From a virus: a stretch of DNA of 41,029 nucleotides. Positions 24,622 to 31,427 of this stretch are shown here, piece by piece. The position numbers were made by a program, and so were the translations under genes. How positions within the stretch are numbered: position 1 is the stretch's first letter; the number at the start of each line of letters is the position of its first letter. Location: positions 1-41,029 of IMG/VR virus record IMGVR_UViG_3300045141_000064. One strand, given 5' to 3'. Under the pieces are notes generated by a model. That model was not told the origin of the DNA, did no database searches, and saw only the letters and a program-made list of their open reading frames with translations.

Positions 24622-25566
24622 TCACGCCGCCGGTCGTTCGACAAATAGCCTGTTGTGCAGGTCGGTCAATTCGCGCAAACGCAGTTCGTGTTCGGGGTGC
24701 GAGGCGTCCTTGAGCACGGCGTCGTGCGTGTTGCGGAACGCCGCGATGCGGTCGCGCAGCGCGTCGGGCGAACTCTCTGCACTCTCACCGGGCGGTCGCG
24801 GCTGGCGTTCGCCGGTCATGGCGACGCGCATTTCGTACAAGTTCTTGATGTACTCAGGATCACGCGCCAGCCCGCTGTCCTTGGCGCGCTGCTGCACTCC
24901 TGCGGGCAATGCGAGGAAGGCGGCCTTGGCGACGGCGCGGCGCGCCTCGTATTCGGACCCCCAATCGCGTTGCAGGATGGCCTTGCCGTTGGTGATTTCG
25001 GTTGTGATCTGGCGGTTGCCGAGGTCGATCTGCGAGGCGTAGCGGTCGCGGTACTGGTCCACCAGCTTCTGCGCTTGGCGTTGGCTCAACCCGCTTTCGA
25101 ACGCGGCCTGCCGCCACCAGCCCTCCATCTGCTCGTCCCACACCATGCCTTCCGGCAGCTTGTCCGGCTTCTGGAACTGGTAGGCCTTCGGTTCGGGCGG
25201 GCGTCCTCCGGCGACGTAGTAGCGGTCCCACGCCTCTTGGTCGTTGGGGTCGCGCGGGATCGGCACCTTCTCGCTTCCCAAGGTGCGCTCAAGGTTGACG
25301 TAGGCGCGCGCGAGACTTTCGGTAGTGGAGTAGCGCGACAGCGAGGCGTTCTGCTGCAAGTCCTGCGGCAGCGTCTTTAAGAACTCCTTGGTTGCGTCGG
25401 GGGCGAGCGCCGCCACATTGGGCGGGACCGTTGCAGCAGGTGCAGGAGCCGCAGGCGGCGCAGCAGGAGGACTAGCGGCTGGCGCGGCGGCGGGTGCTGC
25501 GGCAGGAGCCGCAGGTGGCGCAGGTGCGGCAGCGGGAGCGTCACTGAGCAGGTCATCCGGTGGCAT
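24622..25566 (-). CDS. Capsid assembly scaffolding protein (314 aa)
   Basis: ATG 25566 with GGAGAAA upstream is preferred; a GTG at 25581 would add five residues. The first 75 residues are an extreme Ala/Pro repeat and clearly disordered. The rest is helical and charged (LARAYVNLERTLGSEKV, VWDEQMEGWWRQAAFESGLS, LVDQYRDRYASQIDLGN), ending near LRELTDLHNRLFVERPAA. Location between portal and capsid and the acidic/helical composition are typical for scaffolds of podoviruses. It is lost from mature heads. Confidence 0.82.
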   Translation of the reverse strand: MPPDDLLSDAPAAAPAPPAAPAAAPAAAPAASPPAAPPAAPAPAATVPPNVAALAPDATKEFLKTLPQDLQQNASLSRYSTTESLARAYVNLERTLGSEKVPIPRDPNDQEAWDRYYVAGGRPPEPKAYQFQKPDKLPEGMVWDEQMEGWWRQAAFESGLSQRQAQKLVDQYRDRYASQIDLGNRQITTEITNGKAILQRDWGSEYEARRAVAKAAFLALPAGVQQRAKDSGLARDPEYIKNLYEMRVAMTGERQPRPPGESAESSPDALRDRIAAFRNTHDAVLKDASHPEHELRLRELTDLHNRLFVERPAA

Positions 25567-25819
25567 AGCTGATTTCTCCACGTTTAAGTCTTTCGCGCAT
25601 GTCGATCAATTCGCCCGACGCTTTGAGCACGTCGCGCTCGCGCCTGCGAACCTCTTTCTCGCGCCGCTTGGTGGCGATCAGGTCGGCCTCGATCTGGGCC
25701 GCGAGGCTGTCGAGCGCGACCGCGCGCGCCAGCAGTTCGGCGGCCAGATCGTCGAGGCGCTGCTGCAAGGTCAACTGCCTTTCAAGGTCAACGGTCATCT
25801 TCTCCATCCACGGGTTCAA
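25553..25819 (-). CDS. Small coiled-coil protein next to scaffold (88 aa)
   Basis: Almost the whole product is one amphipathic helix (LERQLTLQQRLDDLAAELLA, then IATKRREKEVRRRERDVLKA), so it is very likely a coiled coil. Possible starts are 25819, 25807 and 25798; the last gives the shortest overlap with the upstream gene. It overlaps the scaffold gene by 14 bases. It may assist head assembly with the scaffold, but no family is recognised. Confidence 0.6.
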   Translation of the reverse strand: MNPWMEKMTVDLERQLTLQQRLDDLAAELLARAVALDSLAAQIEADLIATKRREKEVRRRERDVLKASGELIDMRERLKRGEISYATG

Positions 25820-26087
25820 GTTCGAACTGCTGCAACATGGTGGTGCGCGCCTCCGGTATGTCGGCGGGCGTCATCTGCATGAAGCGCAGGATTTGCAGCA
25901 CCACATCGCGCTGCCCTTCGGCATGCGCCATGATAGTTGCCTCGCTGCTAAATGTCGAACCCAGAACGTAGTGCCGTGCGATTAAGTCGTGGAGAACCCG
26001 CTTTCCTTCGCCCGAAGAAAACACCACCCGGTAGTCGGACAGCCGCATGCGGTCGTCGTACTTCTGCGTCTTTTTGGCGTCCGCCAT
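25788..26087 (-). CDS. Bbp19-like phage protein (99 aa)
   Basis: YRVVFSSGEGKRVLHDLIARHYV (about residues 19-41) and AEGQRDVVLQILRFMQM (about 56-72) match the compact pattern of Bbp19-like proteins, named after Bordetella phage BPP-1 gp19 and commonly encoded beside the portal gene in podoviruses. The function is unknown, perhaps in head assembly. It begins one base after the portal stop and overlaps the coiled-coil gene downstream. Confidence 0.75.
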   Translation of the reverse strand: MADAKKTQKYDDRMRLSDYRVVFSSGEGKRVLHDLIARHYVLGSTFSSEATIMAHAEGQRDVVLQILRFMQMTPADIPEARTTMLQQFELEPVDGEDDR

Positions 26088-27914
26088 TTACTGCCTGAAG
26101 GCCTGACGGGCGTCGCCCGGAGTTCCCAGACCGCCCGCGCCGCCCTTCATCGCGCCGCCTGCAATCGAGCCGATCAGGTCCGCGATGGATTGGCCGCCCT
26201 GCGCTGGCGGCGGCGGGGCCTGCGCCGGAGGGCCGCCCTGCGGCTGGCCGGGAGGCTGCGGCATCGGCATCTGCTGCGCGGTGTTGACGGTGTTGACGGT
26301 CTGCTGGCCCGCGCTCGCCACGCTGTCCATGCCCGCGCCGCCGTCGCGGAACGCCTTCGCCAGCATCGGGATCATCTGCATGATGCGCTGCTGGTTCATC
26401 TGCTGGCCCTGCTGCGCGGTCTGCCCATCGTCCTTCAACATGGCGTCGTCCACGCCGAACCAGTCGAACAGCATCGGCGTGACTTTCGACATGTCGATGG
26501 GCGCGAACAGTTGCTGCGCCACTTCCGGCCCCAGCTTGGCGAGCGGTTCGAGCACGCCGATCACCTGCTCGAAGCCCTGCGCGATCTGCGACTTCTGCGC
26601 GCGCGCCAGCGGCGACTGATACTCGATCCGCATGTCCGCGCCTTGGATTTCCGGCGGCGCTTTGTCGAAGGCGTTCATCCTCGACATGATGCCGAACACG
26701 CGCTCGACCAGCGGGTTCAGGAACTCGTTTTCTAAGCGTCCCAAGACCGGCCCAAGCAGGCGCATGCGTTCCGTCTGCCGCTGGATAACTTCTGTCGCCG
26801 TCATCTTGAAGTCTCCAACAAATTGCACTTGGTCCACAAACATCGTGGTCCTGATGGCGTTGTCGAGCTTCATGATGTACTCGCCCGCGTAGGGCAACTG
26901 CGCGCTCGTCGGCATCTGGCCGATTTCAGACTTGTTGCGGAGGTAAGTCAGCGAGCCGGGATATTGTCTGACGGGTCCGACGAGGCCTTCGTGCGGCACC
27001 GTCAACGGCGGGTCCACGGCCTTCTCTGCCGCCCGCATCACGGTTCGCGTTGCAGCGTTCGCGACCTTCACCTGCGGCAATGCCGTCATCAGCGGCGAGC
27101 GCCCGTGGACTTCGCCGCTGATCACCCACCAGCGCGGCACCACGTAGGGCATTTCCTCCGAGCCGCTTTCCTCCACCACGTTGCACTCTGCTTCCTCGAC
27201 GTAGCAGATCGCGATGGGCATGTGCTGCGGGGTCTTGTTGGTGCCGTCGCGTTCGTAGTCCTCGCGCGGCGTGCAGATGTTGAGCACCTTGAACTTGTCG
27301 TCGTAGTTGCCCTTGTCGTACAGCGCCATCACCTTGGGGCTGACGTTGTCGCCCCAGATTTGAACCATCTGGCGCACCGTGTACATGCTGTCGCGCATGA
27401 CGGTATCGACGAAGCCGTACTCGTTCTCCGCGATGCAGCACTCGAAGATCGGATAGGTGCGGTTGAACAGGTGGCCGGTCTTCTTCTGGCCGACGTACAT
27501 GACGGCGGTGCCGAGCGATGCCATGTCTTCCAGCAACTGGTTGGCCTGTGAGTGAAACGCCGTGTGCGGCGAACTGAGCGCGTTGCTGATCCCCTTCGAC
27601 ACGCCGTTGGTCCAGTGCTTGTTGCCCTCCTGCTCGTCAAGCTGCTCGTTGGTGAGCCGGATGTTGAGCCAGTTGGTGGCGGGGTTCATCAGCATGCCGT
27701 GCATGGCGGCGGCCAGCGTCTGCACGCACTGGATGCCGATAGGATTATATATCTGCGGTGAGATGCGGCGGTCGCCGTCGGCGCGCGGACCAATCGCTCC
27801 CATGCGGCGCGGCGCACCGTAGCGCGCGCAGTCTTCCCACATGTTGCGCCAGTTGGCGCGGTCGCTGTCCAGCTTGTGGTAACGGCTGATCAGTTTTTCC
27901 GCGTCAACCGGCAT
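26088..27914 (-). CDS. Portal protein (head-to-tail connector, T7 type)
   Basis: This 608-residue protein shows the head-to-tail connecting family pattern: WRNMWEDCARYGAPRR near residues 22-37, YNPIGIQCVQTLAAAMHGML (about 56-75), NWLNIRL, LEDMASLGTAVMYV (about 129-142), VPRWWVISGEVHGRSPLMTA (about 260-280) and TATEVIQRQTERMRLLGPVL (about 383-402). The C-terminal 90 residues are low complexity (Gln/Met/Pro/Gly). The dodecameric portal nucleates head assembly and forms the DNA channel. It overlaps the zincin-like gene upstream by 11 bases. Confidence 0.93.
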   Translation of the reverse strand: MPVDAEKLISRYHKLDSDRANWRNMWEDCARYGAPRRMGAIGPRADGDRRISPQIYNPIGIQCVQTLAAAMHGMLMNPATNWLNIRLTNEQLDEQEGNKHWTNGVSKGISNALSSPHTAFHSQANQLLEDMASLGTAVMYVGQKKTGHLFNRTYPIFECCIAENEYGFVDTVMRDSMYTVRQMVQIWGDNVSPKVMALYDKGNYDDKFKVLNICTPREDYERDGTNKTPQHMPIAICYVEEAECNVVEESGSEEMPYVVPRWWVISGEVHGRSPLMTALPQVKVANAATRTVMRAAEKAVDPPLTVPHEGLVGPVRQYPGSLTYLRNKSEIGQMPTSAQLPYAGEYIMKLDNAIRTTMFVDQVQFVGDFKMTATEVIQRQTERMRLLGPVLGRLENEFLNPLVERVFGIMSRMNAFDKAPPEIQGADMRIEYQSPLARAQKSQIAQGFEQVIGVLEPLAKLGPEVAQQLFAPIDMSKVTPMLFDWFGVDDAMLKDDGQTAQQGQQMNQQRIMQMIPMLAKAFRDGGAGMDSVASAGQQTVNTVNTAQQMPMPQPPGQPQGGPPAQAPPPPAQGGQSIADLIGSIAGGAMKGGAGGLGTPGDARQAFRQ

Positions 27915-28191
27915 GGTTCATCGCCTTCCTCGCTTCGATTTCATACGGGCTATTCCAGTAGCCGTAGCGCACCAGATACCAGAACGTCTTGACCCAATAC
28001 GGGATGAAGCCGTCGCGTCGGCGTTGCAGCCAGTGGCAGATTTCGTGGCGGCGCAGCGCGCGGTTGTTGAAATACTTCGGCGTGATGAAGATGCCCCAAG
28101 GCGTGTACACGCCGGAGAACCCGAACGTCCACAGGAACGTGCCCCAGAACGGACCTGCCTTGCGTATTTTTGGCAGGATGCCGGTGAGCAT
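27904..28191 (-). CDS. Small zincin-like protein with HEICH motif (95 aa)
   Basis: A zinc-metallopeptidase signature HExxH is present as RRHEICHWLQ (about residues 48-57), and the later NSPYEIEARK (about 80-89) provides the downstream glutamate typical of gluzincins and of DUF4157-like mini-peptidases. The N-terminal half is aromatic and hydrophobic and may contact membrane (GTFLWTFGFSGVYTPWGIFI). Immediately upstream of the portal gene, it might mature head proteins; a moonlighting or inactive fold cannot be excluded. The length is close to that of the minimal catalytic core. Confidence 0.65.
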   Translation of the reverse strand: MLTGILPKIRKAGPFWGTFLWTFGFSGVYTPWGIFITPKYFNNRALRRHEICHWLQRRRDGFIPYWVKTFWYLVRYGYWNSPYEIEARKAMNHAG

Positions 28192-28395
28192 TTACTGACC
28201 CAACAGTGTCTTGGCGGTGGCCGCCGTCTGCGTCTGTCCGAGCGTGCCAGCGGCAGCGTCGGACCCGGCGGCGGCGGTGCGAAGAACGGCACCGCCTGCG
28301 GGCGCGCCTTCGGCCACGGGTGTCGGTAGTGGACCCGGCGGCGGCGGGGTCGGAGCCGGTGCCGCTTGCTGGGGAGGGGGTGAGCCGCCGCACAT
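28192..28395 (-). CDS. MCGG...KTLLG short protein, paralogue e (67 aa)
   Basis: One of five consecutive genes for short proteins that begin Met-Cys followed by glycines (here MCGGSPPP), continue as a Pro/Ala-rich disordered linker, and in four of five end in a KTLLG-like tail (AKTLLGQ here). ATG 28395 follows AGGAGAATAGTC, which is almost the same as the leader of paralogue a. Function unknown. The N-terminal cysteine could be a site for disulphide or thioester attachment, and the C-terminal motif could be a docking peptide; both ideas are inference. Confidence 0.65.
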   Translation of the reverse strand: MCGGSPPPQQAAPAPTPPPPGPLPTPVAEGAPAGGAVLRTAAAGSDAAAGTLGQTQTAATAKTLLGQ

Positions 28396-28405
28396 GACTA
28401 TTCTC

Positions 28406-28642
28406 CTATGCGCCTAACAGGGTTTTTGGACCGGCGAAGGCACCGGCTTGCCGGTTGACAGGGGCTGCCGGTTGCGGTGCGTCGGGGGTGGCCGGGGATA
28501 CGCTTTGAGAAATCGGCTGCGCGCTGGAAGCGGCTGGCGCTGCGGTCGTGCTCGCGGCGGCGGCGGCCGGGGCTTGCGGGTGCGCGGCGTCCCACCGCTG
28601 CTGGAACACTGGCGCGATAAACCCTGCTGGTCCGCCACACAC
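28406..28642 (-). CDS. MCGG...KTLLG short protein, paralogue d (78 aa, GTG start)
   Basis: The true start is GTG 28642, read as Met, preceded by AGGAGGACAGTA; only this start gives the family N-terminus (Met-Cys-Gly-Gly-Pro). A longer open frame runs upstream but belongs to no gene. The linker is Ala/Pro/Ser-rich with FIAPVFQQRW near the start, and the C-terminus is GPKTLLGA. The start overlaps the stop of paralogue c by one base (TAGTG). Confidence 0.65.
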   Translation of the reverse strand: MCGGPAGFIAPVFQQRWDAAHPQAPAAAAASTTAAPAASSAQPISQSVSPATPDAPQPAAPVNRQAGAFAGPKTLLGA

Positions 28643-28854
28643 TACTGTCCTCCTAGGGTTGTCTTCGGCGCTTTGTTGGCGGCGTCGATCAGCATTTCTC
28701 CGCCCATGCGGCCGGTGGTGTTGGGATCGGCGCGACCGCCTTGATACCTGTAGGCCTGCGAGGGGTCGGGCGCGACCTTGTTCACGTCGATCACTCCCAC
28801 GTTGGGCGCGGGTGCGACCGGCGCGGTCTGTGAACCTCCACCACCGAAACACAT
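28642..28854 (-). CDS. MCFGGG...KTTLGG short protein, paralogue c (70 aa)
   Basis: It starts MCFGGGGSQTAP, has a segment VGVIDVNKVAPDPSQAYRY that is less repetitive than in its relatives, and ends KTTLGGQ. ATG 28854 lies one base after the stop of paralogue b; no strong ribosome binding site is seen, so translation is probably coupled. The central RADPNTTGRMGGEMLIDAAN segment suggests a short folded or binding motif. Function unknown. Confidence 0.65.
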   Translation of the reverse strand: MCFGGGGSQTAPVAPAPNVGVIDVNKVAPDPSQAYRYQGGRADPNTTGRMGGEMLIDAANKAPKTTLGGQ

Positions 28855-28855
28855 G

Positions 28856-29224
28856 TTATTCGTTGTCCACTAATGTCTGGTCGCGTTTGCGTTTTGGCAC
28901 GTCGAGCCGTGGGTTGATGTTGTCACCGGCAAAGTTGTAGGTGGCGTAGGGTTTCTTGAGAACGGCTTCCGGGGTCTGCGCCTCGATGTTGCCAGCAAGT
29001 TTCGAGGGCGCGGCGGGCGTGAGCATGCTGCTGCCCGGTGCTGCGGTCTTGACCGGCTCCTGTTGCGGGTTGACCGGAACGACTGCGGGTGCGGGTGCGG
29101 CGGCCGGTGGCGGCGTCGGCGTCGGGTTGAACGCCGGGGCGACAGAGCCGCCCGCGCCGGACTGACTGCCGATGCCCATATTGACCGGCGAGCCGCCCGA
29201 CTGTCCGCCGCCCGCGAAGCACAT
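28856..29224 (-). CDS. MCFAGGG short protein, paralogue b (122 aa)
   Basis: The longest member of the array: MCFAGGGQSGG start, a long Pro/Ala/Val linker, then a charged C-terminus (NINPRLDVPKRKRDQTLV) in place of the usual KTLLG tail, although DQTLV sits at the equivalent place. ATG 29224 follows GGGGA. A GNIEAQTPEAVLKKPYATYN segment may form a short helix. Function unknown. Confidence 0.65.
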   Translation of the reverse strand: MCFAGGGQSGGSPVNMGIGSQSGAGGSVAPAFNPTPTPPPAAAPAPAVVPVNPQQEPVKTAAPGSSMLTPAAPSKLAGNIEAQTPEAVLKKPYATYNFAGDNINPRLDVPKRKRDQTLVDNE

Positions 29225-29227
29225 GGG

Positions 29228-29449
29228 TCATGTCCCCAACAAGGTCTTCGATGTCTTGGTGGTCGAACTATCGAGGCCGCCGAGGCCCGAAGGCCCGACG
29301 GTGGACAAAAATCCCGACGCCTGCGCTGCCCGTATCTGATCGACGTTGGCCTGTCGTCCCGCTGCGCCTTCGTCCATCTTGGACGGCGGCGGCGGCGGGG
29401 CCGCAGGTGTCGGGGGTGGTGAACTTGATCCGCCTCCGCCGAAGCACAT
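29228..29449 (-). CDS. MCFGGG...KTLLG short protein, paralogue a (73 aa)
   Basis: It starts MCFGGGGSSSPPP and ends TSKTLLGT. ATG 29449 follows AAGGAGAATAGCC, matching the leader of paralogue e. The middle includes MDEGAAGRQANVDQIRAAQA, a short helix likely to be folded. The linker is proline-rich. It is the promoter-proximal member of the five-gene array that lies between small accessory genes and the zincin/portal genes. Confidence 0.65.
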   Translation of the reverse strand: MCFGGGGSSSPPPTPAAPPPPPSKMDEGAAGRQANVDQIRAAQASGFLSTVGPSGLGGLDSSTTKTSKTLLGT

Positions 29450-29451
29450 GG

Positions 29452-29628
29452 CTATTCTCCTTCGGCCTTTTCGTCTGGGTTGCGCGCTTCGGACGCTTCG
29501 CTTTGATACTCCGCAGCCTTGCCCACGGGCGTGACGCGCGGGGTTTCGCGTGGCGTTTCACGCGGCAGTTCGCGCGGGGTCGGATTTGCGCTCGTGCCTT
29601 TTTCGGGATGTTCGTTGTTGTAGGACAT
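29452..29628 (-). CDS. Small disordered protein with PRETP repeats (58 aa)
   Basis: An open frame from ATG 29628 to TAG at 29452-29454 encodes a hydrophilic peptide with tandem RELPRETPRETPRVTP (about residues 19-34) and an acidic C-terminus (SEASEARNPDEKAEGE). It ends two bases before the start of the MCFGGG paralogue a, and the AAGGAG of that gene lies in its last codons, so the two are coupled. Its own ribosome binding site (GAGGG) is spaced a little far. It fills an otherwise unexplained gap in a tightly packed operon. Confidence 0.55.
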   Translation of the reverse strand: MSYNNEHPEKGTSANPTPRELPRETPRETPRVTPVGKAAEYQSEASEARNPDEKAEGE

Positions 29629-29662
29629 GGCTGGCCCTCAGTGGTCACCAGCCTCAGCAGTA

Positions 29663-30226
29663 TCACGCCGCCGCCGCTGCGTCATCCCACGTTCGCGCGA
29701 ACAGGATGAAGTCCTCGCCGTGGCGGCCGAACTTCTTCATCACCGCTTCCGGCTTGAGTTCGACGAGGCGGATGCAGGCGTGCGCCAGCCCATGGCTGGC
29801 GATGCTTCTGCACTCCAAGCGGTGCATGCCGCGCGCGCGCGCGAACGCCACCATCCTGTCGATCCTGTCCTTGAATACCACCATGACCCTTGGATAGAGG
29901 TCGGTGCCGAACGAGAACACCTGCCAGTTGCCGGGGAAGTTGGCGAACACGCCCATGCAGGCGGCCGGGCGTCCGTTGAAGTTGGCGATCCAGCCGCAGC
30001 CGTCTTTTGCAATCGCCTGATGCAGCATCGCCGCCCATTCGAGCGGGTTGTCGGTCGGCAACATGGCGGTGATTTCTTCGCGGTCGGAGGCGCGCATGTT
30101 GAAGCACAAAAATTCCAGCGGCAGCCATTCAAGCGGTTCGGTGGTGATGCGCCCGAAGCCGGTGACGCCGTCGAGCCAAGTCTTTCCGCGCGAAGTCTTA
30201 CCATCGGCTGCGACCTTGGCGAGCAT
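29663..30226 (-). CDS. GNAT-like acyltransferase-type phage protein (187 aa)
   Basis: ATG 30226 forms an ATGA overlap with the upstream gene. The product resembles the GNAT-type proteins encoded in T7-like late regions (gp13-like position or related): RASDREEITAMLPTD, then GWIANFNGRPAACMGVFAN, VMVVFKDRIDRMVAFARARG and HRLECRSIASHGLAHACIRL. The beta strand-helix order fits a GNAT fold, but the usual acyl-CoA loop (Q/RxxGxG/A) is not evident, so activity is doubtful. A structural or assembly role is equally possible. Confidence 0.65.
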   Translation of the reverse strand: MLAKVAADGKTSRGKTWLDGVTGFGRITTEPLEWLPLEFLCFNMRASDREEITAMLPTDNPLEWAAMLHQAIAKDGCGWIANFNGRPAACMGVFANFPGNWQVFSFGTDLYPRVMVVFKDRIDRMVAFARARGMHRLECRSIASHGLAHACIRLVELKPEAVMKKFGRHGEDFILFARTWDDAAAAA

Positions 30227-30426
30227 CAGGCTTTGCTCTTGGCGGCCTTCTTGTTGATCTGGTGCTCGTCCTCGTCGGCAAACAGGTCGGAGGTCTGGCT
30301 GGCGTTGAGCCGCATGCCGCAGGCCATGCAGCTTGCGGTGCCGTCGGCGCGGCGTATCCACTCGTGGATGCCGGTGCCGCGCTCGATGTTGTCGCAGGAC
30401 ATTCCCGCAGGATTATCGAGCCGCAT
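30226..30426 (-). CDS. Small putative zinc-ribbon protein (66 aa)
   Basis: A C-x(n)-H...C-x-x-C arrangement (MSCDNIERGTGIHEWIRRAD, then ASCMACGMRLNA) suggests a single small zinc site. The C-terminus is basic (INKKAAKSKA). The ATG at 30426 overlaps the preceding gene by 14 bases; an internal ATG at 30402 is possible. Function unknown; zinc-ribbon proteins of this size in phages often bind nucleic acid or protein partners. Confidence 0.6.
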   Translation of the reverse strand: MRLDNPAGMSCDNIERGTGIHEWIRRADGTASCMACGMRLNASQTSDLFADEDEHQINKKAAKSKA

Positions 30427-30655
30427 AGATCACCGCACCGCCCGGCAGGCCCGCGCCGAGGCGGAAGCCGCCGCGCGGCAGCACCACCTGCACCAGCACG
30501 AGGATGCACACCAGCGCGAAGATCAGCCACAGTATCTGGATCACCTTGGCCGGAAGCGCGATGCCGATGATGGTCTGCAACACCCAGATGATCAGGTAGA
30601 TGGCGAGTGCGACCAGAGCAATATAAATCAGGGCGTAGATGACACCTTCGATCAT
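30413..30655 (-). CDS. Two-helix membrane protein, possible holin (80 aa)
   Basis: ATG 30655 in an ATGA overlap is preferred to a start at 30694. Two strongly hydrophobic segments are visible: GVIYALIYIALVALAIYLII (about residues 4-23) and IQILWLIFALVCILVLVQVV (about 38-57), separated by a short loop, with a positively charged C-terminal tail. This is the topology of class II holins, but the gene is far from the lysis-like cassette at 7056-8025 and lies in the accessory cluster near terminase. It may be an envelope-modifying accessory protein instead. Confidence 0.6.
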   Translation of the reverse strand: MIEGVIYALIYIALVALAIYLIIWVLQTIIGIALPAKVIQILWLIFALVCILVLVQVVLPRGGFRLGAGLPGGAVIYAAR

Positions 30656-30918
30656 TTGCTTGGTTCCTCGTCGGTCACAAGGCCTTCGCTCCATGCGTCG
30701 GTCCTTGCCGCGCCGTCAGAAAAGCGCGTGATGGCGACGTTCACCCACATCGACACCTCGCGCAGCTTGCGCAGGATGTAGGTCTTGTCGGGACCGTCCG
30801 GCACGGCGATGTCGATGAGTTTGGCGTACTGCGTGGCACCGCCACGCAGTTCGTCCATCATGTCCACCTGCCGGTCGGTCGGCCTCAGATACGAGAACGC
30901 ATCCTTGTGCAGAGCCAT
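30652..30918 (-). CDS. Acb2/Tad1-hairpin-like protein, candidate anti-CBASS sponge (88 aa)
   Basis: The central part, about residues 18-66, has the helical-hairpin pattern of Acb2/Tad1-type domains: a first helix (DELRGGATQYAKLIDIAV), a Pro-Asp-Gly-Pro turn, then TYILRKLREVSMWVNVAIT, where the L-x-x-L-R/E-x-x-x-x-W-x-N-x-A-I pattern is typical. Such proteins bind cyclic di- and trinucleotides made by CBASS and related immune systems, so the phage blocks effector activation. The length is close to known members. It sits in a small-gene cluster downstream of terminase, a common place for accessory anti-defence genes. Nucleotide binding is inferred, not shown. Confidence 0.7.
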   Translation of the reverse strand: MALHKDAFSYLRPTDRQVDMMDELRGGATQYAKLIDIAVPDGPDKTYILRKLREVSMWVNVAITRFSDGAARTDAWSEGLVTDEEPSK

Positions 30919-30922
30919 TCTC

Positions 30923-31273
30923 CTACCGCTTTTTTGAGGCGAAGGTTGCCGGAGCGCCTGCTTCGGTGAAGGTGAACGGCATTTCGTTACTGGCTGGGAA
31001 ACCGGCGTTGCGCACCGCCACCTGACAGGTATCGGGTTCGACGAACAGCGACGGCTTCACGCCCGTGGACACCTGCGTCGTTGAAATAAACTTGGTGGGT
31101 TCGTCGTGACCGGCGAACATGATCACGGACTTTGGGTGGAAGCCGGTGCCCTCGACGATCATGACGATGTCCTTGGCATCACCGCTGACCGCCGTGTCGG
31201 GGATGAGTGAAGTGACGGTCGGCTGCTCGACGCCTTCGACGCGCACGCCTTCGGAGCCGACATCCATCGGCAC
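30923..31273 (-). CDS. IPT/TIG (immunoglobulin-like) domain protein (116 aa)
   Basis: The C-terminal 90 residues read as one IPT/TIG-like fold: TVTSLIPDTAVSGDAKDIVM, then IVEGTGFHPKSVIMFAGHDE, and SLFVEPDTCQVAVRNAGFPA with the final strand MPFTFTEA. Ig-like domains decorate many phage virions and bind loosely to sugars. The frame is open further upstream to 31402, but in 31274-31402 another frame looks more like coding sequence; the likely start is GTG 31273 or ATG 31267, coupled to that frame through TAGTG. The longer form cannot be excluded since ATG 31402 has a good AGAGGAAGG. Confidence 0.6.
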   Translation of the reverse strand: MPMDVGSEGVRVEGVEQPTVTSLIPDTAVSGDAKDIVMIVEGTGFHPKSVIMFAGHDEPTKFISTTQVSTGVKPSLFVEPDTCQVAVRNAGFPASNEMPFTFTEAGAPATFASKKR

Positions 31274-31383
31274 TACGGGCTGGTCGGCGGCTGCGGTCGG
31301 GGTTGCGGTGGCGCTGCGCGTTTGGCCCGCGCCTGTTTTTTGCGTTTGATGGTTTTGATGAGCTTCTTGGCCTTCTTCTTCAT
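31273..31383 (-). CDS. Very small Lys/Arg-rich protein (36 aa)
   Basis: ATG 31383 to TAG 31273-31275 encodes MKKKAKKLIKTIKRKKQARA followed by a proline-rich tail. Third codon positions here are more GC-rich than in the overlapping frame that would extend the TIG protein, which supports this frame as the coding one. It is coupled to the TIG gene by TAGTG. The peptide might bind nucleic acid or membranes. It is short, and the alternative is that the region is the low-complexity N-terminus of the TIG protein. Confidence 0.45.
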   Translation of the reverse strand: MKKKAKKLIKTIKRKKQARAKRAAPPQPRPQPPTSP

Positions 31384-31427
31384 GGTGCTTGTCCTTGGTC
31401 ATGCGTGTTGCCTTCCTCTGTGGGCGT

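Noticed and set aside
30413-30655. Confident assignment as holin
   Set aside because: Two-helix topology fits, but the gene is more than 20 kb from the lysis-like genes and such small membrane proteins have many roles.
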